NCBI GenBank assembly: GCA_025175895.1
Contig: JAKLTH010000216.1
Span: forward strand, 926,001-990,000
Length of the DNA: 64,000 bases
Source of the DNA: Wurfbainia villosa
Taxonomy: Eukaryota; Streptophyta; Magnoliopsida; Zingiberales; Zingiberaceae
Reading direction: 5' to 3'
Below, piece by piece: positions 11,946 through 22,456 of the stretch. The notes under the pieces were generated by a model. The model saw nothing but the letters and a program-made list of their open reading frames with translations. It was not told the origin of the DNA and made no database searches. Every line of letters starts with the position of its first letter. Position 1 is the stretch's first letter. A program made the translations under genes and the position numbers.

Positions 11946-13305
11946 TCGTGCTCTTCGATTTATAATCTCGGATCGCAATTGCTTGGCGAAGGGGAAAAGG
12001 TTGGCTCGCTGCGATCTCTCCGCTGCCGAGCGAACCCCGCTTGTCGTCGCCTGTTTCGTCTGTGGTATACTAATCATCCACATCGCGCCGCATCAGCTGC
12101 AGGTAAATCTCTTCCCCAGTTTGGTTTTGGCGCGATTTCGAGATCTTGATTGGATTCGTGGATTTGGGAATAGTGGAGTTGATCTCGTGGATCCGATGTG
12201 ATCTGAATCTGCTAAGAAAAGTGGGGACTAGGTTGAGTTTGAATGATTTGCTTATGTTTTGGTTTTCTTATCTTCTACCTTCGCCACGGATTCACTGAGG
12301 TTTTGTTAGTCGATGAACTAAACTCGAGGAAGTAATAGTTTTCGCGTTGAGAGTCATGATCTTGAAGGACGTCCCTCCTTTTGGCTTCTCTAAAATTCTG
12401 GTTTAGAACAGTTGCTTTACTGTCGGGATTATTTAGATGCTACGGTTGTCCTGCAGCCCCAGAAGACTAGTTTGTTTGATAATTTCTAACTGACCTCGAT
12501 ACAGTTGAAAGGGAGGTCTCATAGTTTCAATGGATTATGCGTGGGAATTGCAACTATATTTGGTTTGTATGTGAGGGCTGCTAATTGCTACCTTGTTTGT
12601 TGTTGATCCTTGTGATAGCTTGCTGTTTGAGAGAAACAAGTACTGCAATGATTCTTAGCTTTGATATGTTTAGGAAATGAGATCAATAAACGGATCATGC
12701 TAGTTAACTGTTGATTTAGGCATCAACAGGCGGTATTAGTTTAGTTAACTGAACCTCAAGCATGCATATAATCAAAGAGTTAGTTATCTTTACGCAAATT
12801 TGTTTAAATTATGTAGTAGTTACTATTGCCTGCTCGCGTGGTACAAATTTTGAGTGAGAAGTGGTAGAATACTTGTATTGTCGAATATAACAAAAGCACT
12901 ATGGAATGGTAGTACTGGTTGCTTGAGCACTTCAGAAATTTTCACTCAAGTTAAAGAGTACGTGAATTTTAGCTGTTATGAGGTTTTCTTTAGGTCAAAG
13001 GATAGATAGGGAGCGAGAGATAAATCGAAGGATGATGGATCATTTATCTCTTGCCTCCTTGACAAATAAAGAAGAGAACACTTGCTGCGTGATGCAATGT
13101 TTTCTTGAAAAGAAAAAAATACTCTTTATGTTTAACACGTTATATTTTTCATGTAGTGAGCTGTGACTTTTGTCATTGTCTTATTCTTGTAGCGAGTTTG
13201 TGAAGATGTTAATTGCCATAATTTTTAACTTGTCCTTTTTTAAATGCTATTTTTAATTGATACTACCTATCTGATTGTGCATTCTGTATCTGTTCCATTA
13301 TAGAA

Positions 13306-14574
13306 ATGCAGTCCACGCACCTCCCTACTACTTCTGATTCATTGGCACTAGCCTTGGAGACTAGAGATCATTCTGAGTCCATTGCTATTCTTTACCGAAT
13401 TCTCGAGAACCCATCATCTTCCCCAGAGGCACTGCGCATAAAGGAACAGGCTATTTCAAATCTTACAGACCTCCTTACTCAAGAAAAGAAGGCGGAGAAC
13501 TTAAGGAGTCTTTTGACCCAACTGAGGCCCTTTTTTTCTGTAATTCCAAAGGCCAAAACTGCAAAAATAGTGAGGGGGATTATAGATGCCGTTGCGAAGA
13601 TACCTGGAACCTCAGATCTACAAATCTCCCTTTGCAAGGAAATGGTGGAGTGGACCCGTGCCGAGAAACGCACATTTCTGAGGCAACGAGTTGAGGCAAA
13701 ACTTGCAGCTCTGCTGATGGAAAGCAAAGAATACTCTGAGGCCTTATCCCTCCTCTCAGGTCTCATCAAGGAGGTCAGAAGATTAGACGACAAACTGCTA
13801 CTCGTGGACATCGATCTTTTAGAGAGCAAGCTTCACTTTTCCTTGCGAAACTTGCCCAAGGCAAAAGCTTCATTGACTGCAGCCAGAACAGCTGCTAATG
13901 CCATCTACGTCCCGCCAGCACAACAAGGTAGCATCGATTTACTAAGCGGGATCCTTCATGCCGAAGAGAAGGACTACAAGACAGGTTACAGCTATTTCTT
14001 CGAAGCCTTTGAAGCCTTCAATTCCCTTGAGGATCCTCGTGCAGTCTTTAGTCTCAAATACATGCTCCTGTGCAAGATCATGGTCAGCCAGGCCGACGAT
14101 GTTGCTGGGATAATCTCTTCAAAGGCTGGTTTGCAGTACCTCGGTCCTGATTTGGATGCCATGAAAGCCGTCGCAGACGCACACTCAAAGCGCTCACTGA
14201 AGTTATTTGAAACTGCTCTGCGAGATTATAGGACTCAATTGGAGGACGATCCAATCGTCCATAGGCATCTTTCATCTCTCTATGATACCCTTCTAGAGCA
14301 GAATCTTTGCAGACTGATCGAACCCTACTCTAAGGTGGAGATTGCTCATATTGCCGAGCTGATTGAATTGCCGGTTGATCACGTTGAGAAGAAACTGTCA
14401 CAGATGATACTCGACAAGAAATTCACAGGCACTTTGGATCAGGGTGCTGGTTGCCTCGTCATCTTTGATGACCTCAAGACGGATGCGATTTATCCGGCCA
14501 CACTGGAAACAATTGGCAACATTGGGAAAGTGGTGGACAGCCTCTACGTGCGATCAGCACATATTATGTCATGA
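13306..14574 (+). CDS. RPN6: 26S proteasome non-ATPase regulatory subunit 11 (RPN6)
   Basis: The gene encodes the RPN6/PSMD11 lid subunit of the 19S regulatory particle, a clamp between the proteasome base, lid and 20S core. The 422-residue protein is full length for the family and uninterrupted. It has an N-terminal solenoid of TPR-like helices (residues about 1-220; for example KEMVEWTRAEKRTFLRQRVE and LLESKLHFSLRNLPKAKASL) and a C-terminal PCI domain (about 230-400, ending in the winged-helix segment with IAHIAELIELPVDHVEKKLS and MILDKKFTGTLDQG). The coding region is one exon. A GT-AG intron in the 5' untranslated region runs from 12103 (CAG/GTAAAT) to 13303 (TTATAG), so the ATG lies two bases into the second exon. 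It is head to head with FEX. Identification is certain. Confidence 0.97.
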   Translation: MQSTHLPTTSDSLALALETRDHSESIAILYRILENPSSSPEALRIKEQAISNLTDLLTQEKKAENLRSLLTQLRPFFSVIPKAKTAKIVRGIIDAVAKIPGTSDLQISLCKEMVEWTRAEKRTFLRQRVEAKLAALLMESKEYSEALSLLSGLIKEVRRLDDKLLLVDIDLLESKLHFSLRNLPKAKASLTAARTAANAIYVPPAQQGSIDLLSGILHAEEKDYKTGYSYFFEAFEAFNSLEDPRAVFSLKYMLLCKIMVSQADDVAGIISSKAGLQYLGPDLDAMKAVADAHSKRSLKLFETALRDYRTQLEDDPIVHRHLSSLYDTLLEQNLCRLIEPYSKVEIAHIAELIELPVDHVEKKLSQMILDKKFTGTLDQGAGCLVIFDDLKTDAIYPATLETIGNIGKVVDSLYVRSAHIMS

Positions 14575-15948
14575 GGTCGTCTCCTTCACACCTTTTTTAG
14601 GATATTCTGGGTGTTGTTAAGTACTATATTTTACTTTGGTTCCCTTTTGTCACCAATTAAACTGGATGTTTGAACTGCAAAATGGATGGTTTCGGTTGTT
14701 GCTTTTTTTTTTTTTTTCTGCATCGCAAGAGCTTCACTTATTGTCGAGCTGGAATCATGTCTCTGGTGAAAATATTTTTTTTTTATTAGCACTAAGACCT
14801 GATTAATTTGGAAGACGATCAATTTTGTCCTATGAAAGTTTTTATACAACAAAAAGTACTTTCTAAAGGTTCTTAATTTGTTATTTCATTTGAAATTTTT
14901 TTTATAAATTGCGATAAAAAATGCTTTCGTCAATTGCCTCCGTCAATTGATTCTATAGTCAATACGAAAAAGATAAATTACAAAAAGAATTATATTCCTA
15001 ATCGGTTGGCCAATGCAACGGAGAGTTGATTGGAGCCCAAGGAGGATTATTAGATCTTCACGAGATCTATGGGATGAATTTTTTTTTATAAATACATTAT
15101 GACTAAAGATCTAATCATAAAAGTCAAACTTATAAATACATTATGACTAAATAAATACATTATGACTAAAGATTTAATCGTAAAAGTCAAACTTAATTTG
15201 GGAGGATTTTTATCCTTTCTTTTTTTTTTATTAACAAGTGGTATTCAAGTTTCGCACGACTAATTCACTTGGTGAGCAGACTTTGTCCCATGGAGGATTT
15301 TTTGATTAACAAATTGACTTAGAAGAGCCTCCATCACCTGAGGATAAATCGAATGCGACGTAAATCGCCATGAGGTATGTATGTCAATTGAATCGCGCCG
15401 CCACCGATCAGTTGGAAAATGAAGACCCTCCACCTCCGCAACTGAAAGCGAGTAAGCGCGAAATCCCTCCGCGGTGTGATCGGCGGAGATCGAACTATCG
15501 CCCGCACCGCCCAAGCTCTTAACGACGTGTCGTTGCCATGGGAGCGAGATTTGTATCCTTTCTCGAATCTTGACAGACGACACCAAGGAAACCATTTTGA
15601 TTATAATGAGCCAAAAGCACGAGATTCCCATGATTTCAGCTAAATATTGTATATAAAATCAAAAACACAATATTATAGAACGCAAGATTGCCAAATGTAT
15701 ACATTCTGCGCCAATTCATTCAACTGAAAACTTATTTAATGATTACATAAATCCAGGTCCTTCAGAGTTTGCCCCCACGATGGCAATGTTATTGGTCGGA
15801 AAAAAGGTCCTCAGCTTGATCCACAAAATCCAAGCAACACACTATAAACCCCAGGGTTTGATCTGGGCCCGAGTAATGAAACTCCCTTGTATCGACTAAA
15901 TAACAGCACAACAACAAACTTCAAAAATAAACATCTTCTCCTGTATTC
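14575..15948. other. Intergenic; imperfect tandem repeat and a GC-richer block
   Basis: After the RPN6 3' region comes an imperfect duplication of AAATACATTATGACTAAAGAT...AAAAGTCAAACTT units (about 15090-15195). A GC-richer block at 15260-15631 has a 123-codon minus-strand frame (PWQRHVVKSLGGAGDSS-like) that I do not recognise. It has no neighbouring exon or family signature, so I do not call it a gene. Confidence 0.4.
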
Positions 15949-18894
15949 CTACTCTGCACGAGATTGACCCGCTCGAGAAGAGAGGATGATCCCGACAATG
16001 AGGCCATAGAGAGCAAGAGCTTCCGCAAATATGAGAATCAGAATCATGCCCACAAATAGCTTTGGCTGTTGAGCATTTGCCCTGCAAACCGCATTTAATA
16101 TGGTCAGTTAGAGAGTTCAGAAAACCACTGATCAAGCAGCTACGCTCCTCTACGTGGAACCACCACATTAGCGGTCCCCCACCACTGCTCCTACGCGTGA
16201 AGGGGAATAAATCAGGTGTCAGGTGACTAGTGCAGAAATACGGAGTCATCGATAGTTTGATCATCACCTCCAGGAATCGACTCATTGCCCTTTCAAACCT
16301 TAACACGACTGCGCTAGCCATCTGGATTTTGCCCGCCCTGGGGGCTAGCTACGCTCCTCTATGATGGACCAGAGGGTTGAATTGGTCACAGCCCATTCCG
16401 GCGGTTTTCTGGAGCGCCTCGGTTTTACTCATTTCAGCACACAAGTGCATTAGAAACCTAAACCTAAACCTCAATGATTGAGCATGTGACATTCTCACAC
16501 CCCCTAACTCCACTTTGCTTTTTTCATGTCAAAACGAGTGTGTGTTTATGTCATATGTGCATAAACTACACAAATTCGAGCATGAGTATCTAACATGGGT
16601 TCAAATTTGAGAATAACATTGTTATTTCAAAAATTTCTTGCATATGACCAATAGAAATATCGAGCGTCCATTTGGCATTCAACTGTAGGTATCTGATGTA
16701 GATGAAGAGTTAATGTACCAGAGCATACATATAAATACAACTCATGAAGAGTTAATGTTGCCTAGAGTTTTAAAATTGTCATTTTATCCCAATAGTACCA
16801 ATCTATTTTCAAAATAGCTAACAGTTAATATCTGTTATCTTCTAAGTGCAAGGTGATTTACATAACAGTCAGCTTGCGACCCAAATTTTTGTCACAAACA
16901 TATGTTACACCTCATTTTAAAGTCAAGAGCTAAAAACTCTTGTGATTTTCAAAATTTAGGCACAAGATTATTGGCAAATCAGCTTGCACCTATAAATTCA
17001 TGATTTAAACCATAGTCTGTCCTCACGGGGATGGCGTGGTGGCTAAGGCACGGCGGTACTTGCAAATATGGCATGGGTCGATTTCGAAGAAAGTCTAAAG
17101 TCCTTTCTTGGATTCAGATGACCCCCACGTGTCTTGGCCACCACGTCAAAACCCATAGCCCCCCCCCTCCCCCGGCGCAATTTACCTACTCACAATGGTC
17201 GTGGGACAGGCCAGTGGAGGCCGTTAGGTTGGCGGTTCCAACCTTTTGCAGATGATTTAAACCATAGCCACATATAGAAACTATAGGGGGTAAAACATGA
17301 TTTGAAAACTGAGACATTTCAAAAAGGCAATAGACAATAGGGGCAAAATATAACTTCAATTACAACAAATAAGAAGCAAAATGAATGAACTAGATAAATA
17401 TTAAAAACTACTGAATGGCATGAAAAGTATTGGTACCTCTCTGAAAAATATACATATACATGTTGAATATACTTGTCTAACTTTTGTTTTTTATTTTTTA
17501 GATGTTATCAAGTGCTACACATCCTATAGAACCCACAACACTATTTCAAACTACAATCTGCCTATTTTCTGTATTCCTATTTCATGGGGACCAAGAGAAA
17601 AAATAATCATATTATTTCTTTCGTCTTCCTACTGGGAATTCCATTGATTATGTTCATAGTGCAACGCAGCCAATCTTAGAAAGCAACTAATGGAAACTGC
17701 TGCTATTGGCTCATTCCTTGACCGGTCTGTCGATTTCCATGCCGTTCTACACGTGCAAGATACACCAAGGTCTTGCGGGATTTTCCATTTCCGCTGCCAT
17801 CCAGGCCTCTGTATTCACAGCATCCATGGTTACATAACTAATTTTAGATGCAACTTTAGGTTCTCCTCAAATGTTACTCGCTTGTTTGACATTACTAAAA
17901 CAATCATTGGATGCAAAACACCTTTGTTGAAGACAATTGACCATCCTCTGCTACTTCGTTTGCTAACATCATTTTAAAACCATTCTTTAATCATTCACAT
18001 TCCCTTCATCCCCATCACTAACAAGACACATCTGCAACAATTAGCCTCAAATGATCTTTTAGAAAAATCTATGCATCTCTATGTTACTGTATGTGTACTC
18101 CACAAGTGTGTGGATCCAAGTGTACATGATTGATGGAATGGTCGAGTGTCCACCCGAAGAGGATAACCAAAGGATCTAAGCATTTGAGTGTCGGTAGGAT
18201 AAACAAAGAATCTAAGTATTGAAAATGAATGATCAACAAGTAAAATAAGGTAAACCACTACTTAGCTACTCTAATAACAATGAGTGGTTGTTCATGGTAT
18301 AATCAAACAAATCAATGAAGACTAAATAAAGACACAGATACCACCAAGTTCATATCAATATATGCAACCAACTCGAAAGCACAAAACATGGAACCAAAAG
18401 GAAGGGGGGAGGACGCTACCTGACTCCAGCATCCCCGACGATCCCAATCGCCATTCCGGCGGAAAGGCCGGCGAGGCCGCAAGCGAGCCCCGAGGAAAGG
18501 TGGGCGTACCCATCGAAGAGGTAGTACGACTTGGCCTTGGGGTTTATGCCCGTGCTAATGATCACCGCAATGATCAGACCATAGATCCCGAGCACTCCGG
18601 CCATGACGACGGGCACGATCGACTTCATCACCAGCTCCGGTCGCATCACGCCCATCGACGCCACGCCGACGCCGCTCTTCGCCGTCCCATACGCCGCACC
18701 CATGCCTCCGTACAACAAGAGGAAAAATCAACTCCGATCAAAATCAGACGTTTAGGATCAAACGGCGTCGACGCCAAAATAAAAGCCTTAGGAAAAGGGA
18801 CAGATCGAGAGCGATTACATGAGAAGACGAGGGCTGCGGCAGCTCCGAGGAAGCCGAAGAAGGGGGCGGTCTCGTCGCCGCTGAAGCTCGACAT
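15949..18894 (-). CDS. VHA-c: V-type proton ATPase proteolipid subunit c
   Basis: The gene encodes the 164-residue c-ring subunit of the V-ATPase, the proton-carrying rotor of the membrane-embedded Vo sector in tonoplast and endomembranes. Exons on the minus strand are 18894-18819, 18705-18420 and 16081-15949; both introns are GT-AG and the phases join cleanly. The protein starts MSSFSGDETAPFFGFLGAAA, passes through VASMGVMRPELVMKSIVPVV and the YYLFDGYAHLSSGLACGLAGL loop, and ends ILSSRAGQSRAE. The proton-binding glutamate of helix 4 is present in ILIFAEALALYGLIVG. Four membrane helices are expected. The sequence is essentially the plant consensus. Intron 2 (16082-18419) carries two SINE insertions, one per strand. 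Confidence 0.97.
16153..16346 (-). mobile_element. tRNA-derived SINE, family A, copy 1 (194 bp)
   Basis: The element lies in VHA-c intron 2. It is flanked by a perfect 15 bp target-site duplication, AGCTACGCTCCTCTA, at 16138-16152 and 16347-16361. Read on the minus strand it has an RNA polymerase III A-box (TAGCGCAGTCG) and a B-box-like AGTCGATTCCTGG about 30 bases further on. It matches the copy at 56701-56893 over its whole length. Confidence 0.9.
17016..17251 (+). mobile_element. tRNA-derived SINE, family B, copy 1 (236 bp)
   Basis: This is the second SINE in VHA-c intron 2, in the opposite orientation to the first. A perfect 16 bp duplication, ATGATTTAAACCATAG, flanks it at 17000-17015 and 17252-17267. 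The head GGGGATGGCGTGGTGGCTAA contains an A-box (TGGCTAAGGCA), followed by a B-box-like GGGTCGATTTCGA and a tail ending GGTTCCAACCTTTTGCAG. A C-run (about 17160-17174) interrupts the middle. Confidence 0.92.
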
Positions 18895-19027
18895 GGCGGG
18901 GCGGTAGATCGTTTGAATCCCTAATTTCGTGAGGGAGAAGACGAGGAGGTCGAGTCGATGGCGCAGAGCTCGGGCATCGGAGGAAGAAGTTCCGATTGGA
19001 GATTGGTATCGAACAATACGCCCTCAA

Positions 19028-19472
19028 CTTTATTCAAATTACATGATTTACCACGGGAAGAAGTTGGACAATACCAGACTGAAACAAGGTTTTATGGTCA
19101 TTTGATAGGCAGCTCTGGTCGGTGGATGTGATTAGACCACGTGGAACCTTATCACAGAGACAAACTTTGACTGCAAATATTCAGATTGGCCCCCGTTAAT
19201 AAAAAATTCGCCGTCTACTAAATATATTGGGGATAAAACTGTGAAAATGTGAAATTTGTCATTGTTTTTTTTTTAAAATAAAATAAAATTCATTCATGAT
19301 AAGTCGTTTGGCGAAATAGATTCGATGAATTAAAAACTCAAATCTTAAACAAAGAATGAGTTTATTATCAAAATTGTGTTAAAATTGGTATGCTTTCGGT
19401 GAAAATTGACAGATTTTAGTTTGGTATCCTTATCAATCAATTAATTGGATGCTAACAGTTAAAGCCTGACTC
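19028..19472. other. Upstream region of VHA-c, no gene seen
   Basis: This is the minus-strand promoter side of the V-ATPase subunit c gene, then AT-rich DNA. I see no coding sequence. Confidence 0.4.
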
Positions 19473-19480
19473 TCTCATTC

Positions 19481-20009
19481 TAGGCATATTTATCGATTCA
19501 TCGATTCCGATTCCGATTTATTCAGTTCTGATCGGTTCCAAATTCATTGACATTGGAACCATTCTGAATCGATTCAAAACCAATTCCGAATCGATTTTGA
19601 TTTCAAAGTTTTAACTTTGAAATCAATTTAATCCGGATCAATTCCGAAACAATTCCGGATCGATTTCGAAATGATTCCGGACCACTTTCCTCGAACTTAA
19701 ACTTTCAAATTCATCTAATATGTTTATGATCTTATTCTTTTTTTTTTCATCGCAAAATAATCTTATAGACATATTAGCATGTTAAGAATTTCCACTTTTA
19801 AATTAACAACCGGAACCGGAACCAGATCCAAATCGAAATCAGAATTGATTCCGAACCGATTCCAAAATCGATTGGAACCAAACCGAACCGGAATCGGAAC
19901 GGTTCCGGTTTGGTTCCAGAACCGGTTCATTTGAATCGGTTCCGATTCCGAATTTAACGGATTGGTTCTGACTTAGCTCCCGATCAAATCAATCCGTTAA
20001 ACATGCCTA
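19481..20009. mobile_element. hAT-type MITE (529 bp) with perfect 8 bp duplication
   Basis: The ends are inverted: TAGGCATATTTATCGATT on the left, and TAGGCATGTTTAACGGATT when the right end is read in reverse complement. An identical TCTCATTC flanks both sides (19473-19480 and 20010-20017). An 8 bp duplication and TAGG-type ends are the hallmark of the hAT superfamily. The interior is made of repeated GATTCCGATTCC and AACCGGAACCGG words in both orientations. It encodes nothing, so it is non-autonomous. Confidence 0.88.
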
Positions 20010-20332
20010 TCTCATTCTAAGTCACCACATTCATCCAAATAGATAGAAACAGAATCATGAAGTAAACCAATAGCAAAATTGAGATCTTTATCATATACAA
20101 AAATTTTGTAAAGAAGCAAAACAACATCTGAACTATTCAAGCAACTTCCATTGGATACATCTTTGGCAATATACTAAAGCAAAATAAAGTTGATTTCTTT
20201 CATCGACAATACTATAACACCATCTTTTCATCGGCTAAGGATGTCGCCGGCAGCCATAGAGGCAGAGATGAATGAACACCAGAGTTTCAAGGAGAAATGG
20301 TATGATTCGCATCCAATGCATTAAATTATCCA

Positions 20333-22080
20333 TTGAACCCTAGCATGTGTGTTTCAAGCATTAAATCATTGATATTTGATAACAACTGCAACTGCTGGCG
20401 GAGAGTGGGTATCGGTTTTTGGCACTCTGCGAGCCTTCTGTCATCCGGCATGATCCCTTTATCCTGTTGACAGAGAAAGAATGCCAAAGAAATACTCAGG
20501 AGAATACTAGAGAATGCGATTGGTGCCGAAGAACTGAATACTAAGTAAAACAAGCCTAATGAACTGAACAAATTCCGATAATGCAACCACACTACCTGTC
20601 TAAGCCTTCAATTAGAGTTTGCAAATGAATAGAATTCAGTTACTTGCGGCTTGCTAACCAGTCGGTGATCGAACATAGAGAAGTTATCTGTATTCATGCG
20701 TTCCGCTACAAAAATGCAGCGTATCACTATCGCAATCAGCTTGTCGCAATGTACAACCAAATGGGTAAATCTTGTTATTAACCAATTGTTCTTGGTTTGT
20801 AATGGGCACATTGTTTCCAAACATTACTTCTACACTATTGCCGATAATTTCATTCTCCCCATCAAAAAGTGCATCCATCCATCAAATTGAAAGACTTTGA
20901 GCATTTGCCTAAAAACTTGTCTCGAGTTTATCATATCAAGAGCAAATAAATTGAATGCTAATACTGCTAAACTAAACAATGTTTGGGATATCAGATATGA
21001 ACACGTACCGCGATGTGGTTATCTTATATGTTTAGGTTATATGTATGGGTTACAAATAAGATGAGCAGCATATGATTATCTTATTTTGTATGGGATTCTC
21101 TTGTGGGATAACAAGCCCTTCTAACAGGTGCTACTGATATCATTTGACAGCATCAAACACAACGATAATGCGTTGAAAGTATGCTCATGCTTATATGAAC
21201 TTATCTAGATGTATTGCAGAACGATATCGATTCATCACAAATAAAATTTCTGCTAGGTTTTTGGTTGGTATGGAGAAGAAGGGCTTACTTCGACTAAACA
21301 ATTTCATTTCCTTTCTACTTCCTCCTGTCCAAATAAACGCAATACTGGTTATGCATAAACATTGCTAAATTTTAGTACCGATAATGTCTTGTATAGATCT
21401 CAATGGATGATAAACTTACTCTAAATAGTTTGGATTTACATGGCTTGAAGACGATGACTACTTTGGTTTTGTGAAAGTTAGAATTGATAGACTATTTAGG
21501 GGGGAACAAATATTGCGATGATGTATTGCTACGACCAAATTATAGCTCCTCAAGCCTCAAGGAATAGAGATAAATAAGGGGAAATAGTAGTGCGATTTAC
21601 CTTACAGTTTTATGCTTGCTAAAACGAAGATCAGTGCCTCCTCCTCTTGCACCCAATTTCAAGATCTAGAGGCGGATGTTGTGCTAGAAACTGAGTTGAA
21701 GCCTAAAAACACGATATTAGGTTTCGATTGCAGTAGAATTTAAGAGGAAAAAAAACTCCAAATGGGAATCTCAAGTTGTTGACACTGCAATTACCAAAAG
21801 GAAAGTTTTTTTTTCTCTCTCTCTCTTTGGCCATCGAAAGCATCTGTTGAAGCCATGTATTTCCGCGAATTTCAAATCCCAGGAAAAGCAAAAACAAGGA
21901 ACCCTAATTCAAAGACAATAACATCGTCTGGAACAGAGAGAGAGAGAGAGAGAGAGAGAGTACCTGGGTCGAGGCAGCGCCGGCATTCAACGACGCGATC
22001 GCTGAGATCTCCGAAGGCAACGATACGGAATGCAACTGAAATGGCGATCGCAAATCCGAAAAATCCCACAGTACACGGCA
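20333..22080 (-). other. Unrecognised minus-strand spliced transcription unit (candidate)
   Basis: Several exon-like blocks with good splice signals lie on the minus strand. One ends at CTCGACCCAG/GTACTC (donor about 21961), preceded by GC-richer sequence up to about 22080. One is at about 21600-21665, with donor AAG/GTAAAT. A last block runs from an acceptor TGTCAACAG (about 20464) to a stop near 20333 and reads DKGIMPDDRRLAECQKPIPT in its longest frame. I could not join them into one frame with a convincing ATG and recognise no family. It could be a small plant protein gene or a spliced non-coding RNA. It would share a bidirectional promoter region with the CCDC47-like gene. Confidence 0.3.
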
Positions 22081-22456
22081 CAACTTGCCATTGGCAAATG
22101 GCAAGTAGGGGTGATGTAGGACCGTGTGGGAGTCACCAATAGCAAAGTGGGTGCTGATGTGGTAAATAAAATAAGAGTTACTTTGGCACCCCGGTCTAGA
22201 ACGGTTGGATCCGATGCTTCGCTCGAGCCGGCTTCTTCTTAACAGACATTCTACATGTGCTGTATATGACGTCAATATGGCTTTCATGATGTCATTTAAG
22301 ATGGATATCGCCTATATATTTGATAGATATCGTGTTTCCTATCATTAGCATTCAGGAAATCCAGGGCTTCGAACCAGTCGTAATGAATTAAAAATTAGAA
22401 GCCCTGGTCGAGTCGGCTTCTGCCTTTCTTCGCTCCTCCTCCGCAAAGCCAAGTCG

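Noticed and set aside
15260..15631. 123-codon minus-strand frame in a GC-richer block
   Set aside because: There is no known signature, no supporting exons and no promoter-like upstream region. It could be a fragment of something, but I cannot name it.
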